Source of the DNA: CAZLLV01 sp964560325
GTDB lineage: Bacteria; Acidobacteriota; Thermoanaerobaculia; Multivoradales; DATKCC01
Direction of reading: 5' to 3'
Assembly (NCBI GenBank): GCA_964560325.1
Contig: CAZLLV010000317.1
Location: 1-15,311, forward strand
Length of the DNA stretch: 15,311 bases
Part shown: in pieces, positions 8,712-15,311 of the stretch
Layout of the letters: every line of letters starts with the position of its first letter
Position numbering within the stretch: position 1 is the first letter of the stretch
Notes under the pieces: model-generated
The model's database searches: none
What the model saw: only the letters and a program-made list of their open reading frames with translations
Told to the model about the DNA's origin: nothing
Translations under genes and position numbers: made by a program

Positions 8712-10808
8712 ATGAACCACTGGTTGCCGCAGTACCTCCCGACTCGGGCCTGGCGGGCCCTGGCGGTCCTCGGCCTCGCCGTGCTCCTGACCGGTCCGGC
8801 GCTCGCCGACGGCGGTGTCACCTACAGCGACGTCACGGACGACGTCGGCATCACCTTCGCCCGCACGCCCTCCCCGCGGTTCGAGACCAAGACAGAGATC
8901 ACGTCGCGGGGCCCGATCCCGACCGCCGAGCTCCTGTTCGACGTCCGCTTCAACGAGTTCGCCCAGAAGGGCGAGGGCAACCCGGGCGCCGCGATCCTCG
9001 ACTACGACCGGGACGGCGATCTCGACATCTACGTGACCAACGGCCCCGGCTCCGCCAACAGCCTGTTCTCGAACCAGCTGGTCGAGACCGGCCAGCTCTC
9101 GTTCGTAGACGTGGCGACGGCGGCCGGTGTCGACGCGACGGCCCAGGACAGCACCGGGGTCTGCTTCGGCGACATCGACAACGACGGGGACCACGACCTG
9201 TACGTGGTCGGCTCGGGCGACGACCCGCCGCACCCGCTCTACGGCCCCACGGGGACCACCAACCTCCTGTTCGAGAACGACGGGGACGGCACCTTCACCG
9301 ACATCACCGCCTCGGCGGGTGTCGCGGGCAGCGGCCGCCACGGCATCGGCTGCTCCTTCGGTGACGTGGACAACGACGGCTATCTCGACGTGGTGGTGGC
9401 CAACACGTACGCCGACTGGAGCAACATGCGGGCGACGTTCATCACCGAGATCAACCCCGGCTACGAGCACAACTACCTGTTCCGGAACAACGGGGACAAC
9501 ACGTTCACCGACATCTCCGCGACCTCCGGGATCGAGGAGGTTTCCAACGTGCCCGACGCCGCCTTCACCTGGGCGATCGCCATGGTCGACCTGAACCAGG
9601 ACGGCGCCATCGACATCCTGTCGGTGGACAACCAGGGTGGAACCGCGACCCAGGAGTCCGACGAGACCGGCTGGCCGCGGTACTTCCGCAACGACGGCAA
9701 CGGCAACCTGCAGGACGTCACGCAGGCCGTCGGGCTGGACCACCAGGGTGGCTGGATGGGCAGCTCGTTCGGTGACCTGAACTGCGACGGCAACATGGAC
9801 TTCTTCGTCACCAACCTGGGCAACTACCTGAACGCCGTCATGCCGTCCGACTGGTTCCTGCAGCAGTCCGACGGCACCTTCACCCGGCCCGGTCTCGGCC
9901 CCGCCATCGTCGCCGATCCCTTCGGCTGGGGCACGGCGATGTACGACTACGACAACGACGGCGACGCGGACATCCTCTACCACGGTGGCGTCGACGTGCT
10001 GAACCTCTTCGCCGCCGACAACCCGGGAGTCATCTTCCAGAACACCGGGAGCTGCACCGCCGAGATGGTCTGGGATTCCGCGGCGATCGAGACGGACCAC
10101 CGCCCGCGGAGCGTCAACGGAGTCGCGACCGGTGACCTCGACGGCGACGGCTTCGTCGACGTGGTCACCGTGTCGAACCAGAACGTGGTCCCCCGCAACT
10201 TCTTCCCCATCACCGTCGTCACCGGCCCGAAGGGCGGTCCCTTCGATGCGGTCAGCCGCGTGGAGCTGGGGTACTTCGACCTCGGCGGCGACGGCCTGAT
10301 GGACTGGCTGAACCCGACCTTCCAGCAGGGCGACGTGAAGGTCGAGCTCAACAGCGCCGACAACGGAAACAACTGGGTGGAGCTCAGCACCCTCGGCGGC
10401 AAGGACGTGATTCCGCAGGGCACGGTGAACCGTGACGGCATCGGTGCGGTCGTCCGCTTCACGCCGGACGGCGGAACGACCTCCCTGTACCCGGTCCTCG
10501 GAGGCTCGAGCTACACCTCGCAGCACGCCCTCGCCCTCGGCTTCGGCCTCGGCGCGGCGACGCAGGGGACGGCCGAGGTGCTGTGGCCGGGCGGGGCGAA
10601 GAACCGCCTCTACGGAGTCCAGGCCGGCGAGCGCCTGGTGCTGCCGGAGATCCCGTGCAGCTTCGACGCGGACTGGAAGAACTTCGGCCAGTACAACTCT
10701 TGCGTGATGCAGGCACTGAACGGCTACAAGAACGCCGGTCTCCTCACCAGCGCCGAGCGCAACCGCTTCCGGGACAGCGCCCACCAGGCTTACCACGACA
10801 GCCACTGA
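8712..10808 (+). CDS. Secreted FG-GAP/VCBS-repeat protein with ASPIC/UnbV domain (CRTAC1-like)
   Basis: A 698-residue protein with a Sec signal peptide (about 1-32, hydrophobic core ALAVLGLAVLLTGPALA, cleavage around ALA-D). Eight calcium-binding-loop motifs of the D-x-D/N-x-D-G-x-x-D type follow, at residues 97, 154, 218, 293, 355, 412, 475 and 523 (for example DYDRDGDLD, DIDNDGDHD, DYDNDGDAD). The eighth (DLGGDGLMD) is degenerate. Such repeats build a beta-propeller of about seven blades. Residues about 573-645 are the ASPIC/UnbV domain (NRDGIGAVVRF, LALGFGLG, VLWPGGAKNRL). A tail of about 50 residues follows, with two Cys (649, 664) and a predicted helical stretch. The protein should be periplasmic or extracellular. 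CRTAC1-like proteins are abundant in Acidobacteriota and their function is unknown. It is divergent from the permease/exporter pair and convergent with the NRPS, so pathway membership is only suggested by position. Confidence 0.93.
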   Translation: MNHWLPQYLPTRAWRALAVLGLAVLLTGPALADGGVTYSDVTDDVGITFARTPSPRFETKTEITSRGPIPTAELLFDVRFNEFAQKGEGNPGAAILDYDRDGDLDIYVTNGPGSANSLFSNQLVETGQLSFVDVATAAGVDATAQDSTGVCFGDIDNDGDHDLYVVGSGDDPPHPLYGPTGTTNLLFENDGDGTFTDITASAGVAGSGRHGIGCSFGDVDNDGYLDVVVANTYADWSNMRATFITEINPGYEHNYLFRNNGDNTFTDISATSGIEEVSNVPDAAFTWAIAMVDLNQDGAIDILSVDNQGGTATQESDETGWPRYFRNDGNGNLQDVTQAVGLDHQGGWMGSSFGDLNCDGNMDFFVTNLGNYLNAVMPSDWFLQQSDGTFTRPGLGPAIVADPFGWGTAMYDYDNDGDADILYHGGVDVLNLFAADNPGVIFQNTGSCTAEMVWDSAAIETDHRPRSVNGVATGDLDGDGFVDVVTVSNQNVVPRNFFPITVVTGPKGGPFDAVSRVELGYFDLGGDGLMDWLNPTFQQGDVKVELNSADNGNNWVELSTLGGKDVIPQGTVNRDGIGAVVRFTPDGGTTSLYPVLGGSSYTSQHALALGFGLGAATQGTAEVLWPGGAKNRLYGVQAGERLVLPEIPCSFDADWKNFGQYNSCVMQALNGYKNAGLLTSAERNRFRDSAHQAYHDSH

Positions 10809-10834
10809 GCCAGGCTGGATCGCTGAACCTCTCG

Positions 10835-10866
10835 GGCCGGGTCCCCTTCGGGGGGCCCGGCCTTTT
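10835..10866 (+). terminator. Intrinsic terminator with UUCG tetraloop
   Basis: A 12-bp stem (10835-10846 with 10851-10862, one G-U pair) is closed by the stable C-UUCG-G tetraloop and followed by TTTT (10863-10866). It is 26 bp after the FG-GAP stop. On the opposite strand it lies just beyond the NRPS stop (10869-10871) but lacks a U-tract, so it may work mainly on the plus strand. Confidence 0.9.
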
Positions 10867-10868
10867 CT

Positions 10869-13800
10869 TCATGGGAGCCGAGGATGGCCCGCGGCCTGGG
10901 GGGAGCGGCCGCCCTCGACGCCTGCGTGCTCCAGGGCCTCGTCGAGCGCCTGCTGCAACCTCCGGGCGAGCACGGCGACGTGGGGCGGGAAGTGCATGCT
11001 GAGGTGGGCTCCCGGAACCGCCACGACCTGCAAGCCGCCCTGGAGCAGGGGCCGCCAACCGACGTCGGGGGGCTGAGTCCGTCCCGGCGGCAGCTCTTCC
11101 GCCCGGAAGAAGACCGCCCGTCCGGAGTGGGCAGGGGGTCGGTAGGCGCTCAACGCGCGGCCGTTCGCCCGCAGGACCCCGACCAGCCGCCGGAGCCGCT
11201 CGCGGTCGAGCCCCGGCGGGAGTGACCGGGAGGCGGCTCGCGCCCGTTCGAGGATCCAGTCCAGGCGCGACTCGTCGTCGAGTCGGGCCAGCTCCTCCTC
11301 GGGAACGTCGTCGGCACCCCCGGTCAGGAACCGCAAGAGGGACGCTTCGGCGGCGTGGCCGCTCCCGAGGTCGTTCTTCATCTCCGCGGGGTGGACCGTG
11401 TCCAGGAGGCCCAGGAACGCCACCTCGCGACCCCGCGCCTCCAGGAGCCGGGCCATCTGGTAGACCAGTACGCCGCCCATCGAGCTGCCGGCCAGGAGGT
11501 ACGGCCCCTCCGGCCGAAGCGAGAGGATGGCGTTCACGTAGCCTTCCGCCATCTCCTCGACCGATTCGAGGGGCGGCTCCTCCCCGTCCAGGCCGCGCGC
11601 CTCCAGACCGTAGACCGGGAGCTCCGGGTCGAGGGCCGCCGCCAGGTGCCGGTAGAAGTAGACGTCCCCCGAGACCGGGTGGACCAGGAAGAGCGGCGGC
11701 AGATCCCCTCCTCGCCGCAAGCCGACCAGCCCGCGCGGCAGGACCGGGCCTTCGACCCGACCCGCCAGCCCGAGCTCCTCCGCCACCCGCCAGGCCACCG
11801 GCCCCAGGAAGTCCCGGTCGTAGCGGCTGCGCCAGCGATCGGCCACGGCCGGATCGATCCGCCGATGCTGGTGGAACTTCACGTCGCCCAGCATCCGGGA
11901 CTCGGCGTGGAGTCCGTCGGTCATCCGCCCGGCCGGCTCGCCGTAGGGATCGGCCATCGCCGGTCGATACTCGATGCCGAGGAAGGAGCAGAGCTGCCGC
12001 AGCTCGCCTTCGGGGTCCCGAACCAGGGACTCGAAGTCCATCCGCCGGCGCCGCTCCTCCGGGACCCTCTCGAAGAAGCGCAGGACGTTCTGGTGACTCA
12101 CGATCCACAGGAGCTCCGCAAGCTGGCGCGGAGCGAAGGAATCCTCCCAGCGGAAGAAGATCTCGTGGAGGCGGGCCTCCTCGAAGGAGGCGATCATGCC
12201 GTAAGGGTGGCGGACCAGGTGGACGTAGAGGGGCTCGTCGAACCACTCCTCCGCCGCCGCCAGGGCCTCCGGGTACCAGGCGTAGGTCGGCGTCTTGTCG
12301 ACCAGCATCCGGCCGCCGATCCACTCCTGAAGGCGGGCATAGACCGCCGGTGTCGTGGCCCCGCCCGCGGTCAGCTCGTCGAGCAGCCCCTCCGCCTCCG
12401 CGGCCTCGCAGCCACGGGCTTCCATGACCGCCCGGGTGAGGCCCTCGAGGCGGAAGCGGTCGCGGCCGGAGAAGGCCTCCCGCCGTTCCGCCAGGCCGGC
12501 GTAGGGGAGGAGATCGAGCTCCGGGGGCGCGAAGAGCCCCGGGTGGCCGGCGAGCATCACGCGGAGCAGCGTGGTCCCGGAGCGCGGGGGACCCAGGATG
12601 AACACCGCCCGTGGGTTCTTGCGCCCGCCGGCGCGCGGGAGGGTCCGGGACGGGATGCCCCGCCGGAGCGCCGCCACCATCGAGTCGTCCACGGGCGCCG
12701 CCGCCGACTCCGCCTCGCTCCCTTCCAGCCCACCATGGGCGCCCTCTCCCAGGATCCGGACCACCGACCGGGGGTATACGCGGGCGAGGTAGTCGGCCAG
12801 GCGCGCCACCGTCGGGTGGTCGAAGAGCGCGACCACGTGGACGATCTCCCCCAGGCGGCGCTGGAGCTGGTTGACGAACACCGCCCCGACCAGCGAATTG
12901 CCTCCCAGCGCGAAGAAGTCCTGGTGCACGCCGACGGTGTCGATCTCCAGGAGCGAGCGCCAGGAGGAGACGAGAAGCTCCTCGAGCGGCGTCCGGGGCG
13001 CGACGGCCTCGCCCGCCTCGCCGGCCGCCGGCGGCGCCGGTCCCCCGGGCTCCGGCAGGCGCTTCCGGTCCACCTTGCCGCTCGGGTTGAGGGGCAACGC
13101 GTCCAGGGCGACGAAAGCGGACGGGACCATGTACTCGGGGAGGAGGGCCGCCAGGGCGGCCTTCAGCTCCGCCACCTCCAGGGCGTTCCCCGCGGAGACC
13201 ACGTAGGCCACCAACCGGGGCTCTCCCCGGGCGTCCGGGCGCGCCACCACCACCGCCTCTCGGATCGCAGGCAGGGTCGCGAGAGCGGACTCGATCTCGC
13301 CCAGCTCGATCCGGAAGCCGCGCAGCTTGACCTGGTGGTCGGTACGGCCGAGGAACTCCAACGAGCCTCCGGACAGGAAACGAGCCAGGTCGCCGGTGCG
13401 GTAGAGACGCGCGCCGGGCCGCTCCCCCCGGGGCTCCGGAACGAAACGCTCGGCGGTGAGGGCAGGCCGTCGGTGATAGCCGCGGGCGAGCTGGACCCCG
13501 CCCAGGAAGAGCTCGCCCGCGACTCCCACGGCGACCCGCCGCAGGTCCCGGCCGAGCACGTGCACGCCGGTGTTCGCCACCGGGCGGCCGATCGGCACCG
13601 AGGCGCCTTCACTCGGCGAGGTGGCGTGGTAGGTGACGTCGATCGCCGCCTCGGTGGGGCCGTAGAGGTTGTGGAGGGGCGTCGGGAGGGCGCGGTAGAA
13701 CCGCCGGACCAGCGCGCCGGGCAGAGCCTCGCCACTGGCGATCACCCGCCGCAACGAGAGGCACTCCCCGACGCCCGGAGCTCCCAAGAAGACCTGGAGC

Positions 13801-15311
13801 ATGGACGGCACGAAGTGCAGGGTGGTGATGCGCTCCGAACGGATGGTCTCCACCAGGTAGGCCGGGTCCTGGTGACCGCCGGGGCGGGCCATCACCAGGG
13901 TGGCGCCGGTGATCAGCGGCCAGAACAGCTCCCAGACCGAGACGTCGAAGCTCACCGGTGTCTTCTGGAGCACCCGGTCCCCGCCTTCCAGACCGTAGGT
14001 CTCCTGCATCCAGAGCAGCCGGTTGACGATCGCGCGGTGGCTGTTGACCGCCCCCTTGGGCCTGCCGGTGGAGCCCGACGTGTAGATGGCGTAGGCCGCG
14101 CCGTCGGCATCCGCGGTCCGGCCGCGGGCTTCGGCCGGCGCCACCGGGTGCGGCCCGGCGAAGCTCGGCGCCGGCGCCCCCAGCGCCAGGACCTCCACTC
14201 CGTCGGGGGCGAGCTCGGCGACCTCCCGCCGCAGGTGGTCCTGTACGAGGACCACGGCCACGCCCGAGTCCGCCAGCATGAAGGCCCGCCGCTCCGCCGG
14301 GTACGAGGGGTCGACCGGCACGTACGCCGCTCCGGCCTCGAGGATCCCGACGAGACCCACCACGAGCTCCAACGAGCGCTCCATGGAGATCCCGACCAGC
14401 GCCTCCGGCCCCGCTCCCGCCCTCCGCAGCCGCTCCTCCACGCCGAGCGCGTGCCGGCAGAGGGCGCCATAGGTGAGGCTCCGCCCCTCGAACGTCACCG
14501 CCACCGCGTCGGGACACCGGGCGGCCCGGTCCCGGATCAGCTCCGGGAGCGTCGTCTCGGTGCGCCGCGTGCCGGTGTCGTTCCATTCCAGGAGCTGCTG
14601 CCGCTCCGCGGAGGACAGCCAGGGGAGCTGCGAGAGCGGAAGGTCCGGGTGTCGGAGCGCCTCGGCCAGGAGCCCCGTGAAGTGGCGCGCGAGGCGCTCG
14701 ACGGTGGTGGCGTCGAAGAGATCGCGGTTGTACATCCAGATCGTCACCGCGTCGAGAAGCGGCCGGTCGCCGCCCGCGCCGGCACCGCCGCGCGTCACCG
14801 CCACGCTGAGATCGAACTTCGCCGTCGTGGCGCCGGTGAACCTGCCCTCGACCTCCAGCCCGGGAAGCTCGAGGCCCGCCTGCTCCCGCTCCACCGCCAT
14901 GGTGAGGAGCACCTGGTAGATCGGCGATCGGGAGAGGTCCCGCTCCGGGTAGATCTCCTCCACGACCCGCTCGAACGGCAGCTCCTGGTGTGCGAAGGCG
15001 CCCAGGGTGGTGCGCCGGATCCGCGCCAGCAGGTCCCGAAAGGTCGGCTCCCCGCCCAGGCCCACCCGCAGCGCCACCGTGTTGATCAACAGGCCGATCA
15101 GACCTTCGGTCCGGGCCCGGCTCCGGTTGGCGACCGGGGTGCCGACGGCGAAGCCCTCCTGGCCGGACGCCCGGCCCAGGGCGGCGGTGTAGGCGGCCGT
15201 CAGCACCATGAACGGGGTCACCCCCTCGCTCCGCCGGAGCTCTGCCAGCTCGGCCTCGACGCCGGCGGGCAGCAGGGCGGTGCGTGTCCCCCCACGGAAG
15301 CTCTGGTGACG
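10869..15311 (-). CDS. NRPS terminal module C-A-T-sulfotransferase-thioesterase, N-terminus missing
   Basis: The frame is open to the right edge (first codon 15311-15309), so 1480 C-terminal residues are seen; a GTG at 15221 is internal to the C domain. Order: C-terminal part of a condensation domain (residues 1-235, with IGLLINTVALRV, HQELPFERV and RDLSRSPIYQV; its HHxxxDG motif is off-window), a complete adenylation domain (255-755), a carrier domain with LGGNSL (Ser806, codon 12894-12896), a sulfotransferase domain (about 898-1180) and a type I thioesterase (about 1202-1460). This is the last module of an assembly line that adds one amino acid, predicted serine, modifies it or the chain with sulfate, and releases the product. 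The reading frame is intact through all domain junctions, so the sulfotransferase is a true in-frame insertion. The gene converges on the FG-GAP gene with 60 bp between stops. No PAPS-supply genes are visible. Confidence 0.96.
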   Translation of the reverse strand, partial: RHQSFRGGTRTALLPAGVEAELAELRRSEGVTPFMVLTAAYTAALGRASGQEGFAVGTPVANRSRARTEGLIGLLINTVALRVGLGGEPTFRDLLARIRRTTLGAFAHQELPFERVVEEIYPERDLSRSPIYQVLLTMAVEREQAGLELPGLEVEGRFTGATTAKFDLSVAVTRGGAGAGGDRPLLDAVTIWMYNRDLFDATTVERLARHFTGLLAEALRHPDLPLSQLPWLSSAERQQLLEWNDTGTRRTETTLPELIRDRAARCPDAVAVTFEGRSLTYGALCRHALGVEERLRRAGAGPEALVGISMERSLELVVGLVGILEAGAAYVPVDPSYPAERRAFMLADSGVAVVLVQDHLRREVAELAPDGVEVLALGAPAPSFAGPHPVAPAEARGRTADADGAAYAIYTSGSTGRPKGAVNSHRAIVNRLLWMQETYGLEGGDRVLQKTPVSFDVSVWELFWPLITGATLVMARPGGHQDPAYLVETIRSERITTLHFVPSMLQVFLGAPGVGECLSLRRVIASGEALPGALVRRFYRALPTPLHNLYGPTEAAIDVTYHATSPSEGASVPIGRPVANTGVHVLGRDLRRVAVGVAGELFLGGVQLARGYHRRPALTAERFVPEPRGERPGARLYRTGDLARFLSGGSLEFLGRTDHQVKLRGFRIELGEIESALATLPAIREAVVVARPDARGEPRLVAYVVSAGNALEVAELKAALAALLPEYMVPSAFVALDALPLNPSGKVDRKRLPEPGGPAPPAAGEAGEAVAPRTPLEELLVSSWRSLLEIDTVGVHQDFFALGGNSLVGAVFVNQLQRRLGEIVHVVALFDHPTVARLADYLARVYPRSVVRILGEGAHGGLEGSEAESAAAPVDDSMVAALRRGIPSRTLPRAGGRKNPRAVFILGPPRSGTTLLRVMLAGHPGLFAPPELDLLPYAGLAERREAFSGRDRFRLEGLTRAVMEARGCEAAEAEGLLDELTAGGATTPAVYARLQEWIGGRMLVDKTPTYAWYPEALAAAEEWFDEPLYVHLVRHPYGMIASFEEARLHEIFFRWEDSFAPRQLAELLWIVSHQNVLRFFERVPEERRRRMDFESLVRDPEGELRQLCSFLGIEYRPAMADPYGEPAGRMTDGLHAESRMLGDVKFHQHRRIDPAVADRWRSRYDRDFLGPVAWRVAEELGLAGRVEGPVLPRGLVGLRRGGDLPPLFLVHPVSGDVYFYRHLAAALDPELPVYGLEARGLDGEEPPLESVEEMAEGYVNAILSLRPEGPYLLAGSSMGGVLVYQMARLLEARGREVAFLGLLDTVHPAEMKNDLGSGHAAEASLLRFLTGGADDVPEEELARLDDESRLDWILERARAASRSLPPGLDRERLRRLVGVLRANGRALSAYRPPAHSGRAVFFRAEELPPGRTQPPDVGWRPLLQGGLQVVAVPGAHLSMHFPPHVAVLARRLQQALDEALEHAGVEGGRSPQAAGHPRLP
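10932..11708 (-). other. C-terminal type I thioesterase domain
   Basis: An alpha/beta-hydrolase starting PPLFLVHPVSGDVYFY. The nucleophile Ser lies in GSSMGG (codon 11481-11483), the acid Asp in GLLDTVHP (27 residues later, as in SrfA-type TEs, codon 11400-11402) and the His in VPGAHLSMH (codon 11004-11006). The triad is complete, so the domain should be active. It has the ordinary NRPS/PKS form with Asp, whereas the decarboxylating TE of CurM, as I recall, uses Ser-His-Glu. This bears on which release chemistry follows sulfonation. The lid region between Asp and His is Arg-rich. Confidence 0.88.
11772..12620 (-). other. PAPS-dependent sulfotransferase domain within the NRPS
   Basis: The 5'-phosphosulfate-binding loop VFILGPPRSGTTLL (12564-12605) has the G-x-P-R-S-G-T-T form of bacterial sulfotransferases. 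It is followed by RVMLAGHPGLFAPPELDLLPY. The 3'-phosphate-binding segment HLVRHPYGMIASF (12183-12221) supplies the conserved Arg and Ser. Later come the MDFESLVRDPEGELRQLCSFLG helix region and KFHQHRRIDPAVADRWRS. These segments resemble, from memory, the ST domains of CurM and Ols-type synthases more than stand-alone aryl sulfotransferases. The expected reaction is transfer of sulfate from PAPS to a hydroxyl of a carrier-bound chain. Confidence 0.88.
13047..14549 (-). other. Adenylation domain, predicted serine-specific
   Basis: All core motifs are present: A1 LTYGAL, A2 LEAGAAYVPVDPSYP, A3 YTSGSTGRPKG (14052-14084), A5 NLYGPTEAAI, A7 LYRTGDL, A8 GRTDHQVKLRGFRIELGEIE, A10 NPSGKVDRK. I aligned it by hand to the phenylalanine-activating GrsA domain. 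The ten specificity positions read D, V, W (FDVSVW), H (TLHFVP), I and S (VIASG), L (NLYGPTE), I, D (AAID), K (A10). The usual serine code is DVWHLSLIDK, so this differs by one conservative Leu-to-Ile change. Serine is therefore the predicted substrate. Confidence 0.85.

Noticed and set aside
8455..8715. An 86-codon frame overlapping the FG-GAP start by ATGA, looking like a translationally coupled leader gene
   Set aside because: It has many A/T third positions unlike all neighbours, no ribosome site of its own that I can see, no recognisable motif, and its start lies inside the palindrome.
8400..10805. An 801-codon open frame on the minus strand running antisense through the whole FG-GAP gene
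   Set aside because: Its composition (runs of Val, Gly, Arg, Asp, His) is that of a mirror frame of GC-rich codons. There are no domains, and the plus strand carries a clear signal peptide, ribosome site and repeats.
15219..15221. GTG as a true start of the NRPS protein
   Set aside because: The frame continues upstream to the edge with sequence typical of a condensation domain, and the GTG falls in the middle of that domain.

Overview
The window is a GC-rich bacterial segment. It looks like Acidobacteriota, or a similar high-GC soil lineage. This rests on gene content: an ATPase-less duplicated MacB/FtsX permease of the acidobacterial ADOP type, an FG-GAP/ASPIC-UnbV (CRTAC1-like) secreted protein, a TonB-C protein with a coiled-coil/Pro-Glu stalk, and an NRPS. 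The phylum is an inference because the window has no rRNA or marker gene.

The left third (1-3822) looks like ordinary chromosome. It holds the 3' end of a TonB-C-domain gene (+), a bidirectional terminator at 705-743, a small secreted CsgG-like protein (-), and a full-length NADP-type malic enzyme with a fused phosphotransacetylase-like domain (maeB, -). The 332-bp gap at 3823-4154 carries a 165-bp element bounded by 25-bp inverted repeats (24/25 matching). It lies at the junction between these genes and the next block.

The right two thirds (4155-15311) look like one end of a peptide natural-product locus. From left to right they are: a SyrD/PvdE-type cyclic-peptide ABC exporter (-), an ADOP-type permease (-), a divergent control region with a near-perfect 22-bp palindrome, a secreted eight-repeat FG-GAP/ASPIC protein (+) ending in a UUCG-loop terminator, and the 3' 4.4 kb of an NRPS gene (-) that runs off the right edge.

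The most notable item is the terminal NRPS module, read as C(partial)-A-T-ST-TE. The adenylation-domain code reads D-V-W-H-I-S-L-I-D-K, essentially the serine code. Between the carrier protein and the thioesterase sits a PAPS-dependent sulfotransferase domain of the kind that, in CurM (curacin A) and Ols-type synthases, sulfonates a beta-hydroxyl before decarboxylative chain release. Carrier-bound serine is a beta-hydroxyacyl thioester. The module could therefore release a peptide ending in an N-vinyl amide (enamide), a dehydroalanine or an O-sulfoserine. The architecture and serine code are read directly; the chemistry is inferred. The exporter would move the product across the inner membrane. 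The roles of the ADOP permease and the FG-GAP protein in the pathway are unknown.
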